Positions 12,841 to 19,878 of a DNA stretch of 64,000 nt are shown here, one piece after another (the stretch's first letter is position 1; each line of letters starts with the position of its first letter). Both the position numbers and the translations under genes were made by a program. The notes under the pieces are model-generated. The model was given only the letters and a program-made list of their open reading frames with translations, searched no databases and had not been told where the DNA came from. The stretch is taken from the IMG/VR virus record IMGVR_UViG_3300036770_003454, positions 62,001 through 126,000 of that record; one strand, given 5' to 3'. The DNA comes from a virus.

Positions 12841-13068
12841 TTAAATTTTGAGAATTCTTGCCAATCCTTGTAAGTCTGCATTTTTTGAATCAAAACTATG
12901 ATGATTCATCATTTGTATATGATACCACTTTTTGATTTCTTCAAGTACATTTTGTAAATTTTGAATCTCTTCAACCGCTTGTTCTTCCAGAAGTTTATAA
13001 TCTGGAAGTTTATACATCAAATATCGTTCTCTTTCTGCCTTAGTTTTAAGTTTATTTACTACAGACAT
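12841..13068 (-). CDS. Small coiled-coil hypothetical protein
   Basis: A 75-aa helical protein (MSVVNKLKTKAERERYLMYK; EEQAVEEIQNLQNVLEEIKK) with an AAAGGAGGA ribosome site. A His-rich stretch (NHHS) follows. It is upstream of the BI-1 gene in the same transcript. Function unknown. Confidence 0.6.
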   Translation of the reverse strand: MSVVNKLKTKAERERYLMYKLPDYKLLEEQAVEEIQNLQNVLEEIKKWYHIQMMNHHSFDSKNADLQGLARILKI

Positions 13069-13079
13069 ATAATCCTCCT

Positions 13080-13535
13080 TTATGATATTTTAAGTAACCT
13101 ATCAGCAACTGAAGACGAACACCAAGCATTGGGTTTTATCATCGGAACAACATTACATGTACTTTTAATATAACTTATTGCTTGATCTACAATTTGATTT
13201 GAAATATGTTTTTTTGATGGATTTAAATCTAAATGAACTTCTACTTCTCTTTCTCCAATAGATTCTTCCAACAACAAATATAATTCTGATGCTTTATATA
13301 CCTCTTGCATCAATCTGTAAAGTGGTTTTCTCTTATCTTTGGTATAATCAACTTCTGTAGTCTTTTGTCCAAAAACTTTACATCCACTGTGTTTATTCTT
13401 ATGAATAACAACAACAGCATAATAATTGATTAACCATTTATCATTTCTTTTAAATACTTCCGAATCACATCCAATATAGATTTTTGATTCAAGAGATTGA
13501 TTTTGTATGAAATGTCTTACTTCTTTTATATTCAT
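13080..13535 (-). CDS. RNase H-like fold protein (DUF458/YkuK-like)
   Basis: The 151-aa protein starts at 13535 (MNIKEVRHFIQNQS), just after a terminator. KIYIGCDSEVFKRN, INYYAVVVIH and EREVEVHLDLNPSKKHISNQ resemble the DUF458/YkuK group of RNase H-like proteins (GCDS…Y..V.VIH…HLD.NP). The ending PNAWCSSSVADRL also fits. Catalytic acidic residues D25 and D-rich HLDLN are visible. Activity untested. Confidence 0.65.
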   Translation of the reverse strand: MNIKEVRHFIQNQSLESKIYIGCDSEVFKRNDKWLINYYAVVVIHKNKHSGCKVFGQKTTEVDYTKDKRKPLYRLMQEVYKASELYLLLEESIGEREVEVHLDLNPSKKHISNQIVDQAISYIKSTCNVVPMIKPNAWCSSSVADRLLKIS

Positions 13536-13545
13536 AGCACACCAA

Positions 13546-13579
13546 TAAAAATGCCATACAGTGTTGATTCTGTATGGCA
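13546..13579 (-). terminator. Rho-independent terminator
   Basis: TGCCATACAG, eight-base loop, CTGTATGGCA followed by TTTTTA. It ends the upstream small-gene transcript and lies about 20 bases before the next start codon. Confidence 0.8.
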
Positions 13580-13584
13580 AATAA

Positions 13585-13674
13585 TTACTTCTTTCTGTTT
13601 GCTCTTGCTTTCCGTTTCTTACTACCTAACTTTCTACGACCTTTACGTGGCCTATTTTTATGCGGATGCGACAT
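13585..13674 (-). CDS. Tiny strongly basic protein, 29 aa
   Basis: The ATG at 13672-13674 opens MSHPHKNRPRKGRRKLGSKK followed by RKARANRKK. More than half the residues are Lys, Arg or His. Such peptides bind nucleic acid or acidic proteins, and some resemble ribosomal-protein tails. It lies between a lipoprotein gene and a terminator. Too small for family assignment. Confidence 0.55.
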   Translation of the reverse strand: MSHPHKNRPRKGRRKLGSKKRKARANRKK

Positions 13675-13683
13675 TTTGTACTC

Positions 13684-14064
13684 CTATGAATAAATTACTC
13701 TAATTGCATCATTTGGATCGTAAATTTTACGATAAGACTTATCTGGATACTCAATATATACATATTCCGGATGAATTTGAATCTTCATATCTTCCTTATG
13801 AAGAAAGCAACGATTTCCAGAATAACAAGAATACCGCAAACCTGTCAATGTAATCATTGCATGTAATTCCTTCTTGAGTTCTTCAGTTGGTTTTACATGC
13901 TGATTCACACGAATAAATTCTACAAGTCTCATAAAAGTCACACGTTTTTCAATGACTTGGTTGTGTTCATGTTCTGGTGTAGTTCTAATTTCACGCTTTA
14001 CAATTGTTGTAGAACATCCAGCAAGAACAATTGCTGCTAGAGTAGTAACAACGATCTTATACAT
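13684..14064 (-). CDS. Lipoprotein, unknown
   Basis: A 126-aa protein with the lipobox signal MYKIVVTTLAAIVLAGCSTT (Cys17). The mature domain has two Cys near RYSCYSGNRCF, possibly a disulphide, and ends PNDAIRVIYS. It overlaps the MazG-like gene by 8 bases. It could act at the inner face of the outer membrane, but no family is recognised. Confidence 0.7.
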   Translation of the reverse strand: MYKIVVTTLAAIVLAGCSTTIVKREIRTTPEHEHNQVIEKRVTFMRLVEFIRVNQHVKPTEELKKELHAMITLTGLRYSCYSGNRCFLHKEDMKIQIHPEYVYIEYPDKSYRKIYDPNDAIRVIYS

Positions 14065-14455
14065 TTAGAATCCTTTTCAAATTTGGTTTTTCATACTTTT
14101 CAGACTTTAGGAATTTGCCATCATCTCTGATGATTGGTTTGCCATCATCTCCTAATTTTGACATATTTGAACGATGGACTTCGGCAAAACATGCATCAAG
14201 ATCAATGCCAAATTCCGAACCAGTACCATACACTACATATAACAGATCCACAAGTTCTTTTGCTAGATGTTCAATTGATTCTACTTCTGTTAACTCATAC
14301 ATAACTTCATTATATTCTTCTTCAATCAAAGTTTTACGCAACTTAACCATATTTAAAAGTTCAGGAGTTTCTTTGGTAATATCAATAGGAGATTCAGGAT
14401 CATTCTTAAGGAATGATTTATGAAACTCCTTTACCATCTCAAAATTAGTTTTCAT
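14057..14455 (-). CDS. MazG-like NTP pyrophosphohydrolase
   Basis: A 132-aa all-helical protein with LRKTLIEEEYNEVMYEL (EExxE motif near residues 42-48) and HLAKELVDLLYVVYGTG (ExxxD near residues 69-73). These are the metal ligands of the MazG/PRA-PH superfamily. The C-terminal part (VHRSNMSKLGDDGKPIIRDD, GKFLKSE) matches phage-type MazG-like proteins. It may cleave dNTPs or lower alarmones during infection. Confidence 0.8.
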   Translation of the reverse strand: MKTNFEMVKEFHKSFLKNDPESPIDITKETPELLNMVKLRKTLIEEEYNEVMYELTEVESIEHLAKELVDLLYVVYGTGSEFGIDLDACFAEVHRSNMSKLGDDGKPIIRDDGKFLKSEKYEKPNLKRILNV

Positions 14456-14457
14456 TA

Positions 14458-14973
14458 TTACCTCATATATCTATATGCTATAACTACTTTTTTAGAATAA
14501 GTTCCAATACCAACTCTTCTTCCGTGATTTCCAGAAATCAATATTGGATTTCCTTTAGCATCATATCCTTTCACAATTCCAACGTGGTGTCCACCTTTTC
14601 TTTTTGTAACTGCTATGCAATTTGTGCATCCATGAGATGCGGGTGAACCTCTTCTAGCATATGAAATTGCTCTTCTATCTCTTCCTCCAAACAACATATT
14701 CATAAAATCTGCACACCATAACCGTAGTGGCAACCCAAGTTGTCTAGCATTCATTCCTATATATGCTCTTGCTTTATCAATAGGAGAACCAGAATCTGCC
14801 ACAATTTGTGATGTTTTTGGTGGTAAAATTCTTCTTTTCTTTTTTTTCTTTTTGATAACCTTACGAGTTTCTTGGGTTTCAATTGTTGTTGGATGTGGTC
14901 TTGCTTGTGATGTATTTACTCCTGAAAAAAATACAAAAAGACCTATTAGAGTTATTGTTACATAACTTTTCAT
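14458..14973 (-). CDS. Secreted NlpC/CHAP-like hydrolase, candidate endolysin
   Basis: A 171-aa protein. The signal peptide is MKSYVTITLIGLFVFFSGVN with TSQA|R cleavage, then a Lys/Arg-rich linker (VIKKKKKKRRI). The domain has IDKARAYIGMNARQL, catalytic-like RLWCADFMN (Cys), KGGHHVGIVKGYDAKG (His) and ISGNHG. This matches the Cys/His peptidase pattern of the TIGR02594-type family. It could be a Sec-dependent endolysin or a host wall-editing enzyme. The holin/spanin genes are 3 kb away. Confidence 0.7.
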   Translation of the reverse strand: MKSYVTITLIGLFVFFSGVNTSQARPHPTTIETQETRKVIKKKKKKRRILPPKTSQIVADSGSPIDKARAYIGMNARQLGLPLRLWCADFMNMLFGGRDRRAISYARRGSPASHGCTNCIAVTKRKGGHHVGIVKGYDAKGNPILISGNHGRRVGIGTYSKKVVIAYRYMR

Positions 14974-14997
14974 AGTTGCTCCTTTTTTATTATTTTT

Positions 14998-15070
14998 GAA
15001 CAGTTGATGTGATTGATATTTGTTAAACTGTTCTGTTTGATGGTATTCCCTACACCTTTTTGGTGTAGGG
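14998..15070 (-). promoter_or_regulatory. Intergenic hairpins between pstS and the hydrolase gene
   Basis: The inverted repeat GAACAGTT … AACTGTTC (14998-15005 / 15026-15033) and the hairpin CCCTACACC-TTTTT-GGTGTAGGG (15048-15070) fill this gap. The second is a plausible transcription end for pstS, though the minus strand has AATACC rather than a U-run after it. Confidence 0.5.
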
Positions 15071-15085
15071 TTATTTAGTTCACTA

Positions 15086-16123
15086 TTATTTCACATCTTT
15101 TGTGGTTAAGGAAATCATATTCTTAACATTATTCACAACTTTATCAAGTTCCTTCTTTGGAAGTGCTACTAGACCCTTTCGTGCAAGATAACCATCTTGA
15201 GAAATTGCACGATTAGATACATATTCTTCTGCGAATTCCTTTAGTCCAGGAATTACACCAATATGTTGCTTCTTGATGTAAACAAATAGTGGTCTAGCAC
15301 CCTTATATCTACCACTTGAAATATTGTCAAAATCAGGAACAACTCCGTCAATTGCTACACCACGAAGGGTTGAGATGTTCTCTTCAAGGAATGAATAACC
15401 AAAGATTCCAAAAGCATTACGATTTGCTTGTAACTTTTGAACTATTACGTTATCATTTTCACCTGCTTCTACATATGCACCATCTTGACGAATAGACTTC
15501 CATGCTGTTTCAAATGCCTTGCGATTAGACTTTTTTAGATCCTTGAGAACTATTTCTGCTCCTGGTTCCATGAATAGTTCATGAAATGAATCACGAGTAC
15601 CAGAAGTTGGAGGTGGACCAAGAACCTCAATTCTTACATTTGGTAGTTGCGGATCAATATCTGACCAGTTCTTATATGGATTTGGAATCAGATTACCAGA
15701 CTTATCAGGAACCTTTTCTGCTAGCGCAAGAAATACTTGTGCTAGTGATAGTTTGATATTTGGTCCATTCTTTGATTGTGTGATAGTAAGACCATCAAAA
15801 CCAACTTTGATTTCAACAATCTCTGTTACACCATTCTTCACACACATTTCGAATTCTGACTTCTTGATTGCACGAGAAGCATTTGAAACATCAGGATGTG
15901 ATGTTCCAACACCTGCACAAAAAAGTTTAAATCCACCACCTGTGCCTGTAGATTCTACAATTGGTGTCTTTGTACGTGTATTTCGTCCAAAGTTTTCAGC
16001 AACGGTTGTTGTAAATGGATATACAGTTGATGAACCAACAACACGAATTTGATCACGTGCTTCTGATTGTGGAATATATATCAAGATTAATGCCAACGGC
16101 AACAAAAATTTATACTTCATCAT
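15086..16123 (-). CDS. pstS: PstS-like periplasmic phosphate-binding protein
   Basis: The 345-aa protein has a signal peptide (about residues 1-22, ending SEAR) and the PstS phosphate-site motifs: VVGSSTVYPFTTTVAENF near the N-terminus, ESTGTGGGFKLFC, SNASRAIKKSE and PPTSGTRDSFHELF. Phage PstS copies are known from marine T4-like phages and are thought to raise phosphate uptake during infection. It shares this window with a lipid phosphate-scavenging pair (17608-19322). It overlaps the 75-aa upstream gene by 4 bases. Confidence 0.92.
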   Translation of the reverse strand: MMKYKFLLPLALILIYIPQSEARDQIRVVGSSTVYPFTTTVAENFGRNTRTKTPIVESTGTGGGFKLFCAGVGTSHPDVSNASRAIKKSEFEMCVKNGVTEIVEIKVGFDGLTITQSKNGPNIKLSLAQVFLALAEKVPDKSGNLIPNPYKNWSDIDPQLPNVRIEVLGPPPTSGTRDSFHELFMEPGAEIVLKDLKKSNRKAFETAWKSIRQDGAYVEAGENDNVIVQKLQANRNAFGIFGYSFLEENISTLRGVAIDGVVPDFDNISSGRYKGARPLFVYIKKQHIGVIPGLKEFAEEYVSNRAISQDGYLARKGLVALPKKELDKVVNNVKNMISLTTKDVK

Positions 16124-16347
16124 AGTTCTCCGATAATCTGTTGAAACTTCCTGACCATTTCTTCTCCTTTGGATACATCACCAAGAACAATCTTGATGTG
16201 AATGTCGTATCTGCCTGTGTGATCGACTCCATATCGATATTCGACAAATGGATGTTTTGCTCGATACTCATTTAGTTGCTCGGTCAGAAGTTTTTTTAGT
16301 TCTTCTTGTGTGTATGTCTTTTCTTTGGATTTGACTTGTTCGCTCAT
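16120..16347 (-). CDS. Small hypothetical protein, 75 aa
   Basis: A charged helical N-terminus (SEQVKSKEKTYTQEELKKLL) is followed by a beta-like segment (FVEYRYGVDHTGRYDIHIKI). The stop overlaps the pstS start (ATGA), so the two are coupled. Function unknown. Confidence 0.6.
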   Translation of the reverse strand: MSEQVKSKEKTYTQEELKKLLTEQLNEYRAKHPFVEYRYGVDHTGRYDIHIKIVLGDVSKGEEMVRKFQQIIGEL

Positions 16348-16371
16348 AATAACTCCATTTGTTGTTGATAC

Positions 16372-16462
16372 TGGTAGACCTATCAGGATTCGAACCTGAA
16401 TAACCCTCTAATCTGGAGTTACGGCTTATAAAACCGGTGCATTACCGTTATGCTATAGGTCT
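16372..16462 (-). tRNA. Class II-shaped tRNA with UAU anticodon
   Basis: A 91-nt tRNA: acceptor AGACCTA/TAGGTCT, D-stem GCAT/ATGC, anticodon arm CCGGT-TTTATAA-GCCGT (anticodon UAU, one weak outer pair). The variable region is 21 nt and can form AACTC/GGGTT. T-arm TCAGG-TTCGAAT-CCTGA, A73 and encoded CCA. By anticodon it reads AUA (Ile), but long variable arms are normal only for Leu, Ser and Tyr tRNAs. C4-G69, an Ile identity pair in E. coli, is present. Confidence 0.85.
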
Positions 16463-16469
16463 ATAAATG

Positions 16470-16553
16470 GTGGTAGATGTTGGAATCAAACCAACTCGGT
16501 CTTTCGACATACGGTTATGAGCCGCAGGGCACCTCATTTGCCATATCTACCAT
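16470..16553 (-). tRNA. Class II-shaped tRNA with CAU anticodon
   Basis: The acceptor is GGTAGAT/ATCTACC and the D-stem GGCA/TGCC. The anticodon arm is TGCGG-CTCATAA-CCGTA (CAU), and the 14-nt variable arm contains a GTC-GAAA-GAC hairpin. The T-arm is GTTGG-TTTGATT-CCAAC, with A73 and encoded CCA. The anticodon suggests Met or lysidine-modified Ile, but the variable arm is of the Leu/Ser/Tyr type. Confidence 0.85.
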
Positions 16554-16565
16554 GTTTAAAAAAGA

Positions 16566-16796
16566 TTATACCAATTCACTGTCATTATGTTTTAAATAAG
16601 TAGATTTAACTAAATTAATATTAAACATATCTTTAGCATTATCAAATTCTTCTAGCAAACATTCTTTTATACCATTAAGTGTATAATCAAGATATTGCGC
16701 ATCGTGCATTCTTCCTTCATTTTCACCAAATTCTTCCATGAAACTTTCAGCATAAACTTTTAAAACAAAAACGTGCTCAATCATATTTTTCTTCAT
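16566..16796 (-). CDS. Small acidic hypothetical protein, 76 aa
   Basis: Starts MKKNMIEHVFVLKVYAESF behind GGAG at eight bases. Helical and acidic (EEFGENEGRM, LLEEFDNAKDMF). It sits inside the tRNA cluster between the CAU and UAA tRNAs. No family recognised. Confidence 0.6.
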   Translation of the reverse strand: MKKNMIEHVFVLKVYAESFMEEFGENEGRMHDAQYLDYTLNGIKECLLEEFDNAKDMFNINLVKSTYLKHNDSELV

Positions 16797-16822
16797 AATA
16801 AAATCTCCTTATATATAAAAAC

Positions 16823-16900
16823 TGGTGTGGATGGTGGGATTCGAACCCACACTGTCAAAATTTTAAGTTTCGTGTCTCCTACCTATTGGACTACATCCAC
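16823..16900 (-). tRNA. tRNA with UAA anticodon (Leu) but short variable loop
   Basis: A 78-nt tRNA: acceptor GTGGATG/CATCCAC, wide D-arm, anticodon arm CGAAA-CTTAAAA-TTTTG (UAA). The variable region is only 5 nt (ACAGT). T-arm GTGGG-TTCGAAT-CCCAC, A73 and encoded CCA. It should decode UUA (Leu), yet it lacks the long variable arm of leucine tRNAs. Confidence 0.85.
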
Positions 16901-16937
16901 ATATTAGTTGAACGAGTACGCAAAACCTCAACCCGTT

Positions 16938-17174
16938 CTATTCACCAATATATCTCTGTGGGAGAGTTAAGTCAAGTGGTTTTTGTCGAGTATCATTAAC
17001 AATTTTTTCTACTTCAACTTGAGATATCAAATTGTGTTCAATTAACATATTCAAAACATCAGTGGGATATAACACATAAGATTTTCTACTCCACATAGAT
17101 ATTTGTTCAACTATTTTAACAACATTTTCATTTGCAGGTTTAAAGAAATCTTCACAATATGCTTCATGTGTCAT
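16938..17174 (-). CDS. Small hypothetical protein, 78 aa
   Basis: The start is placed at the second in-frame ATG (17174, MTHEAYCEDFF) because AAGGAT lies at better spacing. The protein ends QKPLDLTLPQRYIGE. Helical; WSRKSYVLYPTDVLNMLIEH recalls small phage proteins of unknown role. Confidence 0.6.
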   Translation of the reverse strand: MTHEAYCEDFFKPANENVVKIVEQISMWSRKSYVLYPTDVLNMLIEHNLISQVEVEKIVNDTRQKPLDLTLPQRYIGE

Positions 17175-17184
17175 ATTCATATCC

Positions 17185-17571
17185 TTATTTTAAATGTGTT
17201 CTTCTTATTCTTGCTGACAACCATGTATTATAATACATATCATCTATTAAACAATCACGAACAAGAATTTCTTTCGTTTCCATATAAGACATCCACCCCT
17301 TTGACTTACATAAATGAATGATCTCTTTTTTTATTTGATCTCCATTTTTAATATCTTCATTTAATTGATCATTAGATCCCGTATATGTTATCCAATCAGA
17401 TGATACTCTAGTTTTTTTCTTCTTTTTATTTTTCTGATAAGTTTTTGATTTTGTGAAGGATTTTTTGCCAACATACATTTTATCATTGGTTAAATTTGTT
17501 ATTATATAAACAAATCCAACATTATCACCAATCATATCTTCAGTAAATTCTGTTTCATTATATAACCACAT
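17185..17571 (-). CDS. GIY-YIG-like endonuclease-family protein
   Basis: The 128-aa protein has GFVYIITNLTNDKMYVGKKS (GIY-YIG-like lead) at about residues 19-38. A basic stretch (YQKNKKKKKTRVSSDWITY) and the conserved TGSNDQLNEDI follow, then ETKEILVRDCLIDDMYYNTW. This exact layout is frequent in T4-like phages as a small predicted nuclease. The degenerate YVGKK core leaves nuclease activity uncertain. Confidence 0.75.
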   Translation of the reverse strand: MWLYNETEFTEDMIGDNVGFVYIITNLTNDKMYVGKKSFTKSKTYQKNKKKKKTRVSSDWITYTGSNDQLNEDIKNGDQIKKEIIHLCKSKGWMSYMETKEILVRDCLIDDMYYNTWLSARIRRTHLK

Positions 17572-17607
17572 AATACCTCCATTGTTTTAATGAAGGTATT
17601 TATGTAC

Positions 17608-18591
17608 TTAAATATTGACCAATGAAGATATAAAATCTTTTGTTACTTCTGTCCAATCATAATTTTTTGCTAATGCAACACAATCGTCTGATTTTAATTC
17701 CAAACAATCTATACATGCTTGATATAAATCATCAGAAAGAACACCGGTTTTACTTGTAATAATGTCTTTAGGACCAGTAACAGGATAAGCAGCAACAGGC
17801 AAACCACATGCCAATGCTTCTAATATAACTAAACCAAAAGTATCTGATTTGGATGGAAAACAAAATACATCAGACATTTGATAATATTCAATTAATTCTA
17901 AATTTTGTTTTATGCCCACGAAATTAACATTTTGATATTTTTTCTTATAATTATTTAATTCTGGACCATCACCAACGACTATTTTTTTTCCTGGTAAATC
18001 TAAATCAAGAAATGCTTCCAAATTCTTTTCTTTAGAAACTCTACCAACATACAGAAAAGTTGGTAGAGTTTTTTTTGACTTATAAGATGGTTTAAATTTA
18101 TCTGTGTCTACCCCACGAGACCAATCAATAATATTTTTATATCCTTGTGCAATTAATTCTTTTTTTAACGACGATGTAGCACAAAACATGCCTGCACCTG
18201 AACCATGAAACTGTTTGAAATACCACCGTGTTATCCATGTTGGTATATTTAATTGTTTTTGAAGCAACTCTGGAAACTTAGTATGATAACTGGTAGTAAA
18301 TTTCTTATTGTTTTTTAAACACCATTTTCTCACATAGAATCCAATAGGACCTTCTGTAGAAATGTGTATGTAATCAGGGTTTATGTTTTTAATCAGATCA
18401 TTTATTTTTTTATTTGATGGGACAGATAATCTAATTTCTGAATAAAAAGGATTTGGTAATGTTGTGAAATCATTAGGTGTAATAAAAACCAATCTATGAT
18501 TGATTGCATTTTTCTGTATCTGTTTTAGTGTGGTTACCACACCATTTACTTGAGGTTCCCAAGCATCTGTTGCTATTAAGATTGTTTCCAT
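17608..18591 (-). CDS. GT4 glycosyltransferase, Agt-like (diacylglycerol glycosylation)
   Basis: The 327-aa two-domain GT-B fold has N-terminal TDAWEPQVNGVVTTLK (acceptor side), HISTEGPIGFYVRKWC and SYHTKFPELL. The C-terminal sugar-nucleotide domain has FLYVGRVSKEKNLEAFLDLD and DTFGLVILEALACGLPVAAY. This matches the GDP-mannose/UDP-sugar lipid glycosyltransferases, including alphaproteobacterial Agt, which adds a sugar to diacylglycerol under phosphate starvation. It overlaps the PlcP-like gene by 16 bases, the same gene pair known in cells. The exact sugar cannot be told. Confidence 0.82.
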   Translation of the reverse strand: METILIATDAWEPQVNGVVTTLKQIQKNAINHRLVFITPNDFTTLPNPFYSEIRLSVPSNKKINDLIKNINPDYIHISTEGPIGFYVRKWCLKNNKKFTTSYHTKFPELLQKQLNIPTWITRWYFKQFHGSGAGMFCATSSLKKELIAQGYKNIIDWSRGVDTDKFKPSYKSKKTLPTFLYVGRVSKEKNLEAFLDLDLPGKKIVVGDGPELNNYKKKYQNVNFVGIKQNLELIEYYQMSDVFCFPSKSDTFGLVILEALACGLPVAAYPVTGPKDIITSKTGVLSDDLYQACIDCLELKSDDCVALAKNYDWTEVTKDFISSLVNI

Positions 18592-19322
18592 TTGATTAAC
18601 TCAAAATTTCCGTCTAGTGTTTCTACTATTGCTGAGCAACTTTCTACCCAATCTCCACAATTTAAATATTCAACACCATTTATCATGGTTATATTTGGAT
18701 GATGAATATGACCACATATCACACCATCAACACCTCTATATTTTGCGTAATTGCTCAAAGTTTCTTCATATGCACCTATAAAATTGACTGCTTTTTTAAC
18801 TTTATATTTAACCCAAGAACTAAGGGACCAAAATGGCAATCCAAAAATTTTTCTAATAAAATTTACAGCAATATTAAGATTGATTGACATTTCATATGCC
18901 CAAGAACCAAGTTTTGTTACCCATTTGGCATTTCTGATAATAGTATCAAATTGATCACCATGTATTATCAAATATTTTTTGCCTGAAGAAGTGATGTGTA
19001 TATCATCATCAACAAGTCTAATATTACCAAACCGAAAACTTTTATCACAAAAATGTCTTAAAAATTCATCATGATTTCCTGGTATATAAACAATTTCGGT
19101 GCCTTTTCTTGCTTGTCTTAACAATTTCTGAATAGTATCATTATGTTGTTGAGACCAATATTTGGTTCTAGACATAGACCAACCATCAATTATATCACCA
19201 ACCAGATATATTTTGTCACAATCAATGGTTTTTAAAAATTCTAAAAATTGTGTAGTCTGGCTTGCCTTTGTTCCTAGATGAATATCCGAAACAAATAAAG
19301 TCTTATATTTTGTTTTTAACAT
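18576..19322 (-). CDS. plcP: PlcP-like metallophosphoesterase (phospholipase C type)
   Basis: The roughly 248-aa protein has SDIHLGTKASQTTQFLEFL, LVGDIIDGW, YWSQQHNDTIQKLLRQARKG, YIPGNHDEFLR, IHGDQFD, AVNFIGAYEETL, GVDGVICGHIHHP and CGDWVESC. This series is characteristic of alphaproteobacterial PlcP (related to LpxH). PlcP removes phospholipid headgroups to give diacylglycerol when phosphate is scarce. A start at 19331 is also possible; 19322 has the better GGA spacing. The downstream glycosyltransferase would use its product. Confidence 0.82.
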   Translation of the reverse strand: MLKTKYKTLFVSDIHLGTKASQTTQFLEFLKTIDCDKIYLVGDIIDGWSMSRTKYWSQQHNDTIQKLLRQARKGTEIVYIPGNHDEFLRHFCDKSFRFGNIRLVDDDIHITSSGKKYLIIHGDQFDTIIRNAKWVTKLGSWAYEMSINLNIAVNFIRKIFGLPFWSLSSWVKYKVKKAVNFIGAYEETLSNYAKYRGVDGVICGHIHHPNITMINGVEYLNCGDWVESCSAIVETLDGNFELIKWKQS

Positions 19323-19324
19323 AA

Positions 19325-19570
19325 TTAGCATCCATCTTCATTTTCAAAATCTAAGAAATCATCATCTTCATCTTTTGGATATAACGCATAATATACTTGA
19401 TCGAAAACAGAATCTTCACCCAAACATTCTTGCAATGTATCACAATCTTCATCTTCAAAAATTGGAATCAACTTTTCATATAATGCTTTTTTTGTTTCAA
19501 CATCAACATCACAATCATTAAATGCTTCAATGATATCAGAAAACAAACTTGATCCAGATGCCCATCCCAT
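19325..19570 (-). CDS. Conserved acidic phage protein, 81 aa
   Basis: Starts MGWASGSSLFSDIIEAFNDC and contains DCDTLQECLGEDSVFDQVYY. The MGWA.GS…I…DCDTL.EC.GED pattern is widespread in phages and bacteria as a small conserved protein. The C-terminus is very acidic (DEDDDFLDFENEDGC). It precedes plcP with its stop overlapping a possible plcP start. Function unknown. Confidence 0.75.
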   Translation of the reverse strand: MGWASGSSLFSDIIEAFNDCDVDVETKKALYEKLIPIFEDEDCDTLQECLGEDSVFDQVYYALYPKDEDDDFLDFENEDGC

Positions 19571-19581
19571 TTAAATTCTCC

Positions 19582-19878
19582 TTAATTAGTTCGTATGCTT
19601 TTTTGTTTTGGTTTAACAACAACAGGTCTATAATTTTTATTATAATCTGGCAAAGTTGGTCTAATATTTCTAAAATAAAACATTGTCATATCTTCACCAC
19701 GAAGTAATGATTGCGGAATAAATTTTTCTTCAACAACTATTTTGATTTCTTCCAATTGCGTAATTTCTGTATCATGATATTCAATACCAGAAAAAACATT
19801 TTCTCTTAATATAAAAAATAAAGATGCTGGAGAAAACAGATATAATAAAAAAACAACAATCAATGTTTTATTTAACAT
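19582..19878 (-). CDS. Membrane-anchored small protein, 98 aa
   Basis: An N-terminal hydrophobic helix (LIVVFLLYLFSPASLFFIL) anchors a short periplasmic-like domain (EYHDTEITQLEEIKIVVEEK; GEDMTMFYFRNIRPT) with a basic end. It overlaps the upstream gene by 11 bases. Unknown function; position suggests coregulation with nrdJ or the lipid genes. Confidence 0.6.
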   Translation of the reverse strand: MLNKTLIVVFLLYLFSPASLFFILRENVFSGIEYHDTEITQLEEIKIVVEEKFIPQSLLRGEDMTMFYFRNIRPTLPDYNKNYRPVVVKPKQKSIRTN

